A DNA stretch of 16,939 nt. Origin: Petrotoga sp. UBA5851. GTDB lineage: Bacteria > Thermotogota > Thermotogae > Petrotogales > Petrotogaceae. The stretch lies in NCBI GenBank assembly GCA_002431635.1, contig DJGH01000053.1:1-16939 (forward strand), in the 5' to 3' direction. A model generated the notes under the pieces. It was not told the DNA's origin. It searched no databases and worked only from the letters and a program-made list of their open reading frames with translations. Positions 7,238 through 14,320 of this stretch are shown here, piece after piece. The position numbers and the translations under genes were made by a program. Position 1 is the stretch's first letter, and each line of letters starts with the position of its first letter.

Positions 7238-7243
7238 TATAAA
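7215..7243 (+). promoter_or_regulatory. Predicted promoter of the CoA-enzyme/Liv operon
   Basis: TTCACA (7215-7220) and TATAAA (7238-7243) are separated by 17 nt; each box differs from consensus at one position. Transcription would start near 7250. The rest of the 238-nt gap 7036-7273 holds the upstream terminator and an AT-rich stretch in which I see no other convincing element. Confidence 0.55.
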
Positions 7244-7260
7244 AAACAACAGTATTAAAA

Positions 7261-7267
7261 AGAGGTG
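7261..7267 (+). promoter_or_regulatory. RBS that sets the start of the KASIII-like gene
   Basis: AGAGGTG lies six nt before the ATG at 7274. The upstream in-frame GTG at 7265 is part of this site, so 7274 is the start. Confidence 0.75.
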
Positions 7268-7273
7268 AAGAAA

Positions 7274-8287
7274 ATGAACATAGGAATAATGGGATTGGGA
7301 ACGTATACACCCAAAACATTTATCAGCGCAAAAGAGATTTCTGAACAGACGGGAATACCGGAGGATGTAATTTCAGTAAAATTTGGAGTAAAACAGAAGC
7401 CTATCCCCGGTCCTGAGGATACTACAAGTCATATGGGAATAGAAGCTGCAAGAGCTGCAATTGCAAATGCAGGTATTTCTGCACAGGAAATAGATCTTAT
7501 TATTTGGAATGGAGCACAGCATAAGGATTATCCATGTTGGCTTGCCGGACTTAAAGTTGCCGAAGTTCTTGGAGCAAAAAATGCATGGTCATTTGATATG
7601 GAAGCCATGTGTGGTTCAATGATGAGCGGCATGGAAGTTGCAAAATCAATGATGACAGCCAATGAAGATATAAAAACTGTTCTTTTGGTAAGCGGATATA
7701 GAAATCTTGATCTTATAAGCTATAAAGTCCCGGAGACATCCTTCATGTTTGATATAGGAGCCGGTGGTGCTGCTATGGTTTTAAGAAAGGGTTATGACAG
7801 AAACGTTATTCTCGGTACAGCGTTCAAGGGAGACGGTTCCTTTTCTGAAGATTGTGTGGTTGAAAAGGGCGGTTCCAAGAGCTGGCCTATGGCTGAAAAG
7901 GATTTTGAAAGCATGCACTTTGTTGTCAGAGACCCCGCAACGTTTAAAGCAAGGCTCGGAGAAAAAACTATGCCTAATTTTTACTGGGTCATAAGACAGG
8001 CGTTGAAAAAATCAGGAAATCTTACCGATAAGGATATAAATTATCTTGCCATTCTTCATTTCAAACGCTCTGCTCATATGGAGGTTCTCAAGGAACTGGG
8101 TCTTAAAGAAGATCAAACCACGTATCTTGATGATTACGGACATATTGGACAGAATGATCAGGTTCTTTCTATCGAGCTTGGGCTTAAATCTGGTAAAATA
8201 AAAGATGGAGATAACATTGTTATGGTTGGAGCTGGTTTAGGTTTTGTATGGGCCGGTGCAGTCGTAAGATGGGGAAAGGCACTTTAA
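7274..8287 (+). CDS. KASIII-like (FabH-fold) condensing or acyl-transfer enzyme
   Basis: This is a 337-residue thiolase-fold protein related to 3-oxoacyl-ACP synthase III. Visible features are the nucleophile Cys113 (DMEAMCGSMMSGM), a DIGAGGAAMVL core strand, a His262 region (LAILHFKRSAH) and the C-terminal YGHIGQND...GLGFVWAGAVVRW. Aligned by eye with E. coli FabH (Cys112, His244, Asn274), the Asn of the usual YGNT motif is replaced by His290. A Cys-His-His set would resemble KAS I/II rather than KAS III. It probably acts on CoA esters, since its neighbours are CoA enzymes and no ACP gene is seen. Housekeeping fatty-acid initiation is less likely in this setting. It is first in the operon, with 24 nt before the SDR gene. 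Confidence 0.8.
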   Translation: MNIGIMGLGTYTPKTFISAKEISEQTGIPEDVISVKFGVKQKPIPGPEDTTSHMGIEAARAAIANAGISAQEIDLIIWNGAQHKDYPCWLAGLKVAEVLGAKNAWSFDMEAMCGSMMSGMEVAKSMMTANEDIKTVLLVSGYRNLDLISYKVPETSFMFDIGAGGAAMVLRKGYDRNVILGTAFKGDGSFSEDCVVEKGGSKSWPMAEKDFESMHFVVRDPATFKARLGEKTMPNFYWVIRQALKKSGNLTDKDINYLAILHFKRSAHMEVLKELGLKEDQTTYLDDYGHIGQNDQVLSIELGLKSGKIKDGDNIVMVGAGLGFVWAGAVVRWGKAL

Positions 8288-8311
8288 AAATATTCTGGAG
8301 GGGATAATATT

Positions 8312-9049
8312 ATGAGAATGAACGGAAAAGTTTGCGTTGTAACAGGTGGAGCAAGAGGAATCGGAAAAGAAATCGTTACTAAGTTTGCAAATGAAGGAGC
8401 GCTTGTAGTATTTGCATGTGATATGAACAAAGAGGCTTTGGATGAGCTTGAAAAGGAATTTAAAAACGTTAAGGGATATATTCTCAATGTAACAGACAGA
8501 GAGGGAATAAAGGTATTTGTTGAAAAAGTAAGAGCAGAATATGGTAGAATTGATGCACTGGTTAACAATGCCGGAATAACCAGGGATGCCCTGATACAGA
8601 AAATGAGTGAGGAAGATTGGGATGCAGTAATAAATGTAAACCTTAAGGGTGTGTTCAATATGACTCAGGCTATTGGTCCGCTTATGATGGAAACCGGAAG
8701 CGGTTCGATAGTAAGCATCTCTTCAGTAGTAGGTTTGGATGGAAATGTTGGGCAGACTAACTATGCTGCAACCAAAGGCGGAGTTGTAGCCATGACCAAG
8801 ACGTGGTCAAAGGAGTTTGCCAGAAAAGGCGCAAAAGTCAGAGCTAATGCCGTTGCACCGGGTTTTGTAAGAACACCGATGACAGATAAGGTTCCTGAGA
8901 AGATCCTGGAAGATATGAAAAATAAGGCTCTACTAAAAAGATTGGGTGAGGCTGAAGATATTGCAAACGCAGTTCTTTTCCTTTCAAGCGAAGAAGCTTC
9001 TTTTGTCACAGGACAGGTTCTCAGGGTAGACGGTGGTCTTGTAATATAA
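8312..9049 (+). CDS. SDR oxidoreductase, FabG/PhaB-like 3-ketoacyl-CoA(ACP) reductase or 3-hydroxyacyl dehydrogenase
   Basis: This 245-residue short-chain dehydrogenase interconverts 3-ketoacyl and 3-hydroxyacyl thioesters. It shows the Rossmann motif TGGARGIG (11-18), NNAG (85-88) and the triad Ser138-Tyr151-Lys155 (ISSVVG and YAATK), numbered exactly as in E. coli FabG. PGFVRTPM and the C-terminal SFVTGQVLRVDGGL are also typical. An Asp (residue 37, in ACDMN) ends the second beta strand, where acidic residues usually favour NAD(H) over NADP(H); that is inference. Beside a thiolase and a CoA-transferase, acetoacetyl-CoA/3-hydroxybutyryl-CoA is the likely substrate pair. The start is set by GGAGGGG (8297-8303), eight nt upstream; the CoA-transferase gene follows after 18 nt. 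Confidence 0.92.
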   Translation: MRMNGKVCVVTGGARGIGKEIVTKFANEGALVVFACDMNKEALDELEKEFKNVKGYILNVTDREGIKVFVEKVRAEYGRIDALVNNAGITRDALIQKMSEEDWDAVINVNLKGVFNMTQAIGPLMMETGSGSIVSISSVVGLDGNVGQTNYAATKGGVVAMTKTWSKEFARKGAKVRANAVAPGFVRTPMTDKVPEKILEDMKNKALLKRLGEAEDIANAVLFLSSEEASFVTGQVLRVDGGLVI

Positions 9050-9067
9050 ACTTTCAGGAGGCGGAAT

Positions 9068-10387
9068 ATGTCTAATTGGACAAGCGTATATAATAATAAG
9101 AAGCGTTCGGTGGAAGAAGCCATTCTTTCTCTGCCTAAGAGGTGTACAGTGGTTGTGGGTCTGGCTGCAATGGAAGCCCAGGGCCTTTTAAGTAACCTCC
9201 ATAAGTTCAGGGACAATTTTGAGTATATAAAGGTTCTGACCTGTCTTAATATGAAAGATTACCCTTTCATTTCTTCAAAAGATAGCGAAGGAATTCTTGA
9301 AAATCATACATGGTTCATGAGTGTGCCTACCAGAAATGCAAGGGATTCGGGGCTTAAAACGGTTGATTATATACCGAACAACCTGCACATGTCTAGTACT
9401 GATAAGTTTGTTTCCGAAAAGGAAGATGGTAATAAGATAGTGTTTTGGGGCACAGTAACTCCTATGAATGAAGTATCCGGTTTCATGAGTCTTGGGCTTT
9501 CAAACGTCTATGAAATGGATATTCTTGAGAAGGCCGACTATACGGTTCTGGAAGTAAACGATAAGGTTCCATGGACACACGGCGAGACTCAGGTTCATAT
9601 AGCTCAGGCTGATGTGGTAACGGAATCAAGTTGGGCCATTCCGGATCTTTCTGTTGTAGAACCTGCTCAGACAGAAATCCAGATAGCTCAGTATATTGCA
9701 GATCTGGTAAGAGACGGATCTACTGTCCAGATAGGGATAGGCGGTATTCCAAATGCTGTAGCCAAGCTCCTTAAGAATAAAAAAGATCTCGGAGTCCACA
9801 CAGAGATGTTTACAGAATCTATGATTGAGCTTTTTGAAAACGGGATCATCAACAATAGTAAGAAGTCCTTATGGAGAGGCAAGTTTGTCTGTGCATTCGC
9901 CTTGGGATCGCAGAATATGTACAGATGGATAGATAATAACCCTGGTGTATGGATAATGAGGGGAAGCTATGTGAACGATCCGTTTGTGATAGCGAAAAAC
10001 GATAATATGGTAAGCATAAATACAGCTATAGCTGTTGATCTTACAGGTCAGGTCTGTTCAGAATCGTTAGGAGTTAAACAGTTTTCTGGTTCAGGCGGAC
10101 AGCTCGATACTCATAGAGGGGCTGTAAAAAGTAAGGATGGAAAAGGTATAATTGCTCTGAGAGCTACCGCAAAAAAAGGAACATTATCCACGATTGTTCC
10201 GATGCACTCACCGGGATCGGTTGTAACCGTGCCGCGTCATGATGTGGACTATGTTGTGACAGAGTTCGGAGTAGCCCATTTACGCGGAAAAAGTGTCGCC
10301 CAGAGGGTGAAGGCGCTTGTAAATATAGCTCATCCGGATTTTCGTGAGCAGCTTTTAAAGCAGTCATATGATCTGGGATACCTATAA
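9068..10387 (+). CDS. Acetyl-CoA hydrolase/transferase family CoA-transferase (4-hydroxybutyrate/butyrate:acetate CoA-transferase type)
   Basis: This enzyme moves CoA between acetyl-CoA and a carboxylic acid through a glutamyl-CoA thioester. The 439-residue length fits the family (about 430-450). The probable catalytic Glu246 lies in LGVHTEMFTE, as in 4-hydroxybutyrate and butyryl-CoA:acetate CoA-transferases. The C-terminal domain has the expected FSGSGGQLD (339-347), VVTVPRHDVDYVVTEFGVAHLRGKS-type and AHPDFREQL signatures. In this setting it would activate or release an organic acid such as 3-hydroxybutyrate, acetoacetate or butyrate, using acetyl-CoA/acetate. The acid substrate cannot be read from the sequence. 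A strong AGGAGG (9056-9061) precedes the ATG. The thiolase gene follows after 21 nt with its own strong Shine-Dalgarno. Confidence 0.9.
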   Translation: MSNWTSVYNNKKRSVEEAILSLPKRCTVVVGLAAMEAQGLLSNLHKFRDNFEYIKVLTCLNMKDYPFISSKDSEGILENHTWFMSVPTRNARDSGLKTVDYIPNNLHMSSTDKFVSEKEDGNKIVFWGTVTPMNEVSGFMSLGLSNVYEMDILEKADYTVLEVNDKVPWTHGETQVHIAQADVVTESSWAIPDLSVVEPAQTEIQIAQYIADLVRDGSTVQIGIGGIPNAVAKLLKNKKDLGVHTEMFTESMIELFENGIINNSKKSLWRGKFVCAFALGSQNMYRWIDNNPGVWIMRGSYVNDPFVIAKNDNMVSINTAIAVDLTGQVCSESLGVKQFSGSGGQLDTHRGAVKSKDGKGIIALRATAKKGTLSTIVPMHSPGSVVTVPRHDVDYVVTEFGVAHLRGKSVAQRVKALVNIAHPDFREQLLKQSYDLGYL

Positions 10388-10408
10388 TGATTAAGGAGGG
10401 GGGACAGA

Positions 10409-11614
10409 ATGAGTAAGGTGTTTATTGTCGGTGCCAAGAGAACAGCTATCGGAACGTTTGGTGGAGCTTTGAAGGAGATTCCCGCCAACAGGCTCGGAGC
10501 ACACGTTATTAAAGCAGCCATGCAGCATGCCAATGTCAAACCGGATATGATAGATGAGACTATTATGGGAAATGTCCTGAGTGCAGGACAGGGGATGGGG
10601 CCGGGCAGACAGGCAGCAATATATGCAGGTATTCCGGTAGAAAAAGCCGCATACAGTGTAAATATACTTTGCGGAAGCGGAATGAAATCCGTGATGATAG
10701 GTTCGACAGATATAAAAGCAGGTGAAGCTCAGATTGTTGCCGCAGGTGGTATGGAAAGCATGTCTATGGCTCCGTATATGATTCCTTCTGCTGCAAGGTT
10801 CGGAATGAAGTTCGGTAATGGTCAGATATTCGATCATATGATAGTTGATGGTCTTACAGATGTATTCAATAATTATCATATGGGCGTTACTGCAGAAAAT
10901 ATAGCAAGAAAATACTCTTTAAGCAGAAAAGAACAGGATGACTTTGCACTTGCCAGTCAGCAAAAGGCAAAGCAGGCTATTGAATCCGGAAGATTTTCCG
11001 ATGAAATAGCTCCTTATGAGCTTAAGGTCAAAAAGGATGTTGTTTACTTTGCTAAGGATGAGCATCCTAGATACGATACAACTGCTGATAGTCTGGCCAA
11101 GCTTAGACCTGCATTTTTGTCAGATGGAACAGTTACAGCAGGAAATGCTTCTGGTATAAATGACGGTGCAAGCGCTTTGATACTTGCAGGTGAAGAGGCA
11201 GTAGAAAAGTATGGTCTTAAACCTCTGGCTGAGATTGTTTCGTATGCTCAGGCAGGTGTCGATCCTTCGGTTATGGGTCTTGGACCTTATCCGGCCATAA
11301 AGAAAGCACTTGAAAAATCAGGACTTAATCTTAAGGATATTCAGCTTCTTGAACTGAACGAGGCTTTTGCTGCACAGTCTCTGGGAGTAATAAAGGAGCT
11401 TTGTGAAGCTTATAGCCTTTCAAAGGAATGGATAATGGAAAGAACTAATGTAAACGGCGGTGCAATTGCACTGGGTCATCCTATCGGAGCATCTGGAAAC
11501 AGGATAATTGTTTCACTTTTGTACGAGATGAAGAAGAGAAGTTTGAGCTTTGGGCTGGCTTCGCTTTGTATAGGCGGAGGAATGGGGACTGCGGTTTTAA
11601 TTAAAAATCTGTAG
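10409..11614 (+). CDS. Acetyl-CoA C-acetyltransferase (thiolase II; AtoB/ThlA/PhaA type)
   Basis: This thiolase catalyses 2 acetyl-CoA = acetoacetyl-CoA + CoA. All catalytic elements of the 401-residue protein are present: nucleophile Cys88 (NILCGSGMK), the NEAF motif, His357 in GGAIALGHPIGASG and Cys387 in CIGGGMG. The ADEHPR-like segment (KDEHPRYDTT) and LRPAFLSDGTVTAGNASGINDGA-type block are typical of biosynthetic/degradative acetoacetyl-CoA thiolases rather than long-chain ones. With the upstream SDR and CoA-transferase it could cleave acetoacetyl-CoA to acetyl-CoA, or run in reverse toward C4 acids. No crotonase or acyl-CoA dehydrogenase is nearby, so a full butyrate pathway is not encoded here. 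An AAGGAGGGGGG Shine-Dalgarno precedes the ATG. No terminator separates it from the binding-protein gene, which starts 28 nt later. Confidence 0.95.
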   Translation: MSKVFIVGAKRTAIGTFGGALKEIPANRLGAHVIKAAMQHANVKPDMIDETIMGNVLSAGQGMGPGRQAAIYAGIPVEKAAYSVNILCGSGMKSVMIGSTDIKAGEAQIVAAGGMESMSMAPYMIPSAARFGMKFGNGQIFDHMIVDGLTDVFNNYHMGVTAENIARKYSLSRKEQDDFALASQQKAKQAIESGRFSDEIAPYELKVKKDVVYFAKDEHPRYDTTADSLAKLRPAFLSDGTVTAGNASGINDGASALILAGEEAVEKYGLKPLAEIVSYAQAGVDPSVMGLGPYPAIKKALEKSGLNLKDIQLLELNEAFAAQSLGVIKELCEAYSLSKEWIMERTNVNGGAIALGHPIGASGNRIIVSLLYEMKKRSLSFGLASLCIGGGMGTAVLIKNL

Positions 11615-11642
11615 GCTTTAATTCACAAAAAGGGGTGAGTAT

Positions 11643-12812
11643 ATGAGAAAATTTTTAGCAGTATTGATGGTTATGTTAGTAGCTCTCAGTATTTTTGCAG
11701 AACCGGGAGTAACCAAGGATGAAGTTAAAATAGGTTCTTTCCAGGCTTTGTCAGGTGCTGCGGCCATAATAGGTCAGAGTATGACTGCCGGTATGAAAGC
11801 CTACTTTAATTACGTAAATGACAACGGTGGAGTTTTTGGCAGAAAAATTAATCTTCTCGTTGCAGATGATCAGCTCAACCCTGCAAAAACAACGGTTGAA
11901 GTAAAAAGACTTGTAGAAAATGACAATGTGTTTGCAATTGTTGGAGGTCTGGGAACACCAGGCTGTCTTGCGGTTGTTGATTACCTTAACAATGCAAAAG
12001 TGCCTTTTGTTTATCAGGGAAGCGGAGCTTCAGTACTTGCTATTCCTCCGAAAAACTATGTTTTTACAGTTCAGCCAAACTATACTCTTGAGGGAAATAT
12101 AATGATAAGACATATGTATACAAACCTCAAGGCAAGAAGGATTGCCATTGTTTATAGAAACGCTGATGACGGAAAAGAAGAGTATCTTGCCGCCAAGGCC
12201 GCTCTTGAAAGATTTAACCTTAAACCTGTTGCAGAAATTGCTATAAATCCTTCCGCAACTGATTTTTCTACGGAAATGACCAAACTTGTTGCTGCTAAAC
12301 CGGACGCTATAATTCTCATGGCATTTATTCAGCAGGCTCCGCAGTTTATAAAGCAGGCAAAGCAGTATGGTCTTTCAAAAGCCAAGATAGTAGGCACATA
12401 CTCAATTTCAGATGCTTCACTTATAACTCTTACAGGAAAGGATTCCGAAGGTGTTCAGGCAATGGCATGGGTGAATGTTGATTTTTCCAATCCTGATCAG
12501 GATGTATTTAAGATATACGGTAAGTACAACAACAATCAGATGCCGAACGCTTATGCAATTGCCGGTATGATTGCAGCCGAAATATTCACTGAAGGTCTTA
12601 AGAGAACAGGTGCTGATCTTACCAGAGATAAACTGGTTAAAGCTCTTGAGACTCTTAACAAATGGACCGGAGTAGTTGCCCACGAAATAACTTATGGACC
12701 TTACAACGTTAGTGATACCAGCTGCAGAATGGGTAAGCAGTCGATGTATGTTCTTGAAGTAAAAGACGGAGTGTTTGCTACTGCTTCAGATTGGGTAAGT
12801 TTCGTACAGTAA
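11643..12812 (+). CDS. livK: Liv-type (HAAT) ABC transporter substrate-binding protein
   Basis: This 389-residue periplasmic-binding protein of the Leu/Ile/Val family captures the ligand for the importer encoded just downstream. An N-terminal signal peptide (MRKFLAVLMVMLVALSIFA, cleavage predicted after Ala19) lacks a lipobox cysteine, so the mature protein (EPGVTKDEV...) should be soluble. This suits a periplasm-like space under an outer envelope. The fold signatures VKIGSFQALSGAAAIIGQSM, GGVFGRKINLLVADD and AIVGGLGTPGCLAVVDYL are typical of peripl_BP_6 domains. Members of this family bind branched-chain amino acids but also amides, urea, short carboxylates and aromatics. The CoA-enzyme neighbours make a carboxylic acid or ester plausible. 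A hairpin terminator directly after the gene should leave it expressed above the other transporter genes. Confidence 0.92.
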   Translation: MRKFLAVLMVMLVALSIFAEPGVTKDEVKIGSFQALSGAAAIIGQSMTAGMKAYFNYVNDNGGVFGRKINLLVADDQLNPAKTTVEVKRLVENDNVFAIVGGLGTPGCLAVVDYLNNAKVPFVYQGSGASVLAIPPKNYVFTVQPNYTLEGNIMIRHMYTNLKARRIAIVYRNADDGKEEYLAAKAALERFNLKPVAEIAINPSATDFSTEMTKLVAAKPDAIILMAFIQQAPQFIKQAKQYGLSKAKIVGTYSISDASLITLTGKDSEGVQAMAWVNVDFSNPDQDVFKIYGKYNNNQMPNAYAIAGMIAAEIFTEGLKRTGADLTRDKLVKALETLNKWTGVVAHEITYGPYNVSDTSCRMGKQSMYVLEVKDGVFATASDWVSFVQ

Positions 12813-12826
12813 AAAATTTAAATTTT

Positions 12827-12856
12827 GGGTAGGGTAAATTTTCCCTACCCTTTTTT
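12827..12856 (+). terminator. Intra-operon terminator/attenuator between livK and livG
   Basis: A perfect 8-bp stem GGGTAGGG / CCCTACCC with loop TAAATTTT is followed by six T. The livG Shine-Dalgarno begins immediately after the T tract, so there is no room for a new promoter downstream. Read-through must feed livG-livM, giving excess binding protein. Confidence 0.88.
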
Positions 12857-12868
12857 AAGAGGTGGCTG

Positions 12869-13624
12869 ATGCTTGAAGTTAAAGGCATTACTGTTAAGTT
12901 TGGAGGTCTGACCGCGGTAAAGAACATGGATATGACAGTGGAAAAAGGGAAGATACACTCGCTTATAGGGCCAAACGGAGCGGGTAAAACTACTCTTTTC
13001 AATGTCATAACGCGTGTTATAAATCCGGTTGAAGGAGAGGTTTACTATAAAGGCGAACCTCTTATAAAGTTAAGTGCAGAAGAAATAATATCAAGAAAGA
13101 TTAGCAGGACTTTTCAAAACCTTCAGTTATTTAATGGAATGAATGTTTATGAAAATATTTATTCGGGTTATGTGAACAATTATAAAAAAGGTATTTTTTC
13201 AGTTTTATTGAAGAAAAACAAAAATTTTGATTCTGAAACCAGAGAAAAAATTCTTTACGTTTCAGAACTCTTACAGATAAAAAACAGACTTGGTTCATAT
13301 CCGTCACAACTCTCATACGGACTTTTGAAAAGAGTTGAAATTGCAAGGGCACTTATTTCTGATCCGGATCTCCTCTTGTTCGATGAACCGGCTGCCGGAC
13401 TCAACCATACTGAGACATCAGAAGTTGAGGATATCTTTGAACTGGTTAACAGACAGGGAAAGACCATTCTTTTGGTAGAGCATGATATGGCTCTGGTTAT
13501 GAAGGTATCAGATAAAATTACTGTTATGAGCTTTGGTGAAAAAATTGCCGAAGGTACGCCTGCTGAGGTTGCAAACGATCCTCAGGTCATAAGAGTATAT
13601 CTGGGGGAGAGAGAAGATGCTTAG
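12869..13624 (+). CDS. livG: Liv-type ABC transporter ATP-binding protein (LivG)
   Basis: This is one of two cytoplasmic ATPases powering the Liv-type importer. The 251-residue product has Walker A GPNGAGKTT (34-42), Q-loop TFQN (81-84), signature region LSYGLLKR (148-155), Walker B LLLFDEP (168-174), D-loop AAGLN and H-loop His205 (LLVEHDM). The LivG-specific insertion after the Q-loop and DEPAAGLN wording separate it from LivF. The signature has Leu152 where Gln, Glu or Asp is common. It starts at an ATG preceded by AAGAGGTGG, which directly follows an attenuator. Its stop codon overlaps the livF start by 8 nt, so the two ATPases are translationally coupled. Confidence 0.94.
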   Translation: MLEVKGITVKFGGLTAVKNMDMTVEKGKIHSLIGPNGAGKTTLFNVITRVINPVEGEVYYKGEPLIKLSAEEIISRKISRTFQNLQLFNGMNVYENIYSGYVNNYKKGIFSVLLKKNKNFDSETREKILYVSELLQIKNRLGSYPSQLSYGLLKRVEIARALISDPDLLLFDEPAAGLNHTETSEVEDIFELVNRQGKTILLVEHDMALVMKVSDKITVMSFGEKIAEGTPAEVANDPQVIRVYLGEREDA

Positions 13625-14309
13625 AGTTGAAAACCTTTCTGTGAACTATGGTCATGTTAAAGCGGTTAAAGAAATTTCTTTTGAAATAAAAAGCGGAGAA
13701 ATAGTATCGATTCTTGGCGCTAACGGAGCAGGAAAGACTTCTGCCCTTTTTGGAGTTTCAGCGGTTGTAAAAAGCAAGGGCAAGGTTTTTTATAAGGATA
13801 AAGATATTTCAGGATTTACAACATATCAGAGAGTAGAAAAAGGAATAATTCTCTGTCCGGAGAACCGTAGGGTTTTCTCTGGTCTTTCTGTAGAGGAAAA
13901 TCTTAAAATGGGAAGTTATTTAAGAGGTAACTACCAAAAAAATATTGAAACTGCATACAGAATGTTTCCTATTCTCAAGGAAAGGAAAAAGCAGGCTGCA
14001 GGATCGCTTTCAGGCGGTGAACAGCAGATGTTAGCAGTTGCCCGGGCACTTATGTCCGATCCGGAGCTTCTTATGCTGGATGAACCATCACTTGGACTTG
14101 CGCCCGTGATTGTTGATCAGATATTTAAGGCTTTAGTAGAGTTGAAAAGATCAGGCATGTCAATTCTTCTGGTAGAACAGAACGCACTAAAGTCGCTTAA
14201 AATAAGTGACAGGGCATATATTCTCGAAACAGGAAGGATTGTTCATTCGGACGATGCAAAGACGCTACTTAACGATGAAAAAGTAAAAAAATCTTACCTT
14301 GGGATATAG
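13617..14309 (+). CDS. livF: Liv-type ABC transporter ATP-binding protein (LivF)
   Basis: This is the second ATPase of the importer. The 230-residue product is compact, as usual for LivF, with Walker A GANGAGKTS (34-42), a Q-loop region replaced by the LivF-typical CPENRRVFSGLSVEENL (80-96), signature LSGGEQQMLAVARAL (131-145), Walker B LLMLDEP (151-157), SLGLAP and the H-loop region in which LLVEQNA carries Gln/Asn instead of the switch His. That substitution is normal for LivF proteins. The ATG lies inside the end of livG (8-nt overlap). The stop codon overlaps the Shine-Dalgarno of livH. It should form a heterodimer with LivG on the permease pair. Confidence 0.94.
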   Translation: MLRVENLSVNYGHVKAVKEISFEIKSGEIVSILGANGAGKTSALFGVSAVVKSKGKVFYKDKDISGFTTYQRVEKGIILCPENRRVFSGLSVEENLKMGSYLRGNYQKNIETAYRMFPILKERKKQAAGSLSGGEQQMLAVARALMSDPELLMLDEPSLGLAPVIVDQIFKALVELKRSGMSILLVEQNALKSLKISDRAYILETGRIVHSDDAKTLLNDEKVKKSYLGI

Positions 14310-14315
14310 AGGTGG
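14308..14315 (+). promoter_or_regulatory. RBS that selects a TTG start for livH
   Basis: AGAGGTGG overlaps the livF stop and lies five nt before TTG at 14321. The in-frame GTG at 14312 is inside this site. The livG gene uses the same core followed by ATG at similar spacing. Confidence 0.65.
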
Positions 14316-14320
14316 TCGAT

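Noticed and set aside
7203..7238. Start of a CRISPR array
   Set aside because: There are only two 16-bp units with a 3-nt gap and no spacers of normal length; operator repeats in a promoter explain them.
7265..7273. GTG start adding three residues to the KASIII-like protein
   Set aside because: The GTG is part of the Shine-Dalgarno AGAGGTG serving the ATG at 7274.
10391..10879. 162-residue - strand frame opposite the thiolase start
   Set aside because: It is antisense to the conserved thiolase active-site region, rich in Cys/His/Ser/Tyr with no motif pattern, and has no plausible RBS context.
13310..13333. LivG signature LSYGLLKR lacking the usual Gln/Glu/Asp as a sign of a dead ATPase
   Set aside because: Walker A, Walker B, Q-loop and H-loop are intact, and variation at this position occurs in LivG-like ATPases, so inactivity is not supported.
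14312..14320. GTG start for livH
   Set aside because: It overlaps the Shine-Dalgarno AGAGGTGG; TTG at 14321 has correct spacing. Only three residues differ, so this does not change the identity.
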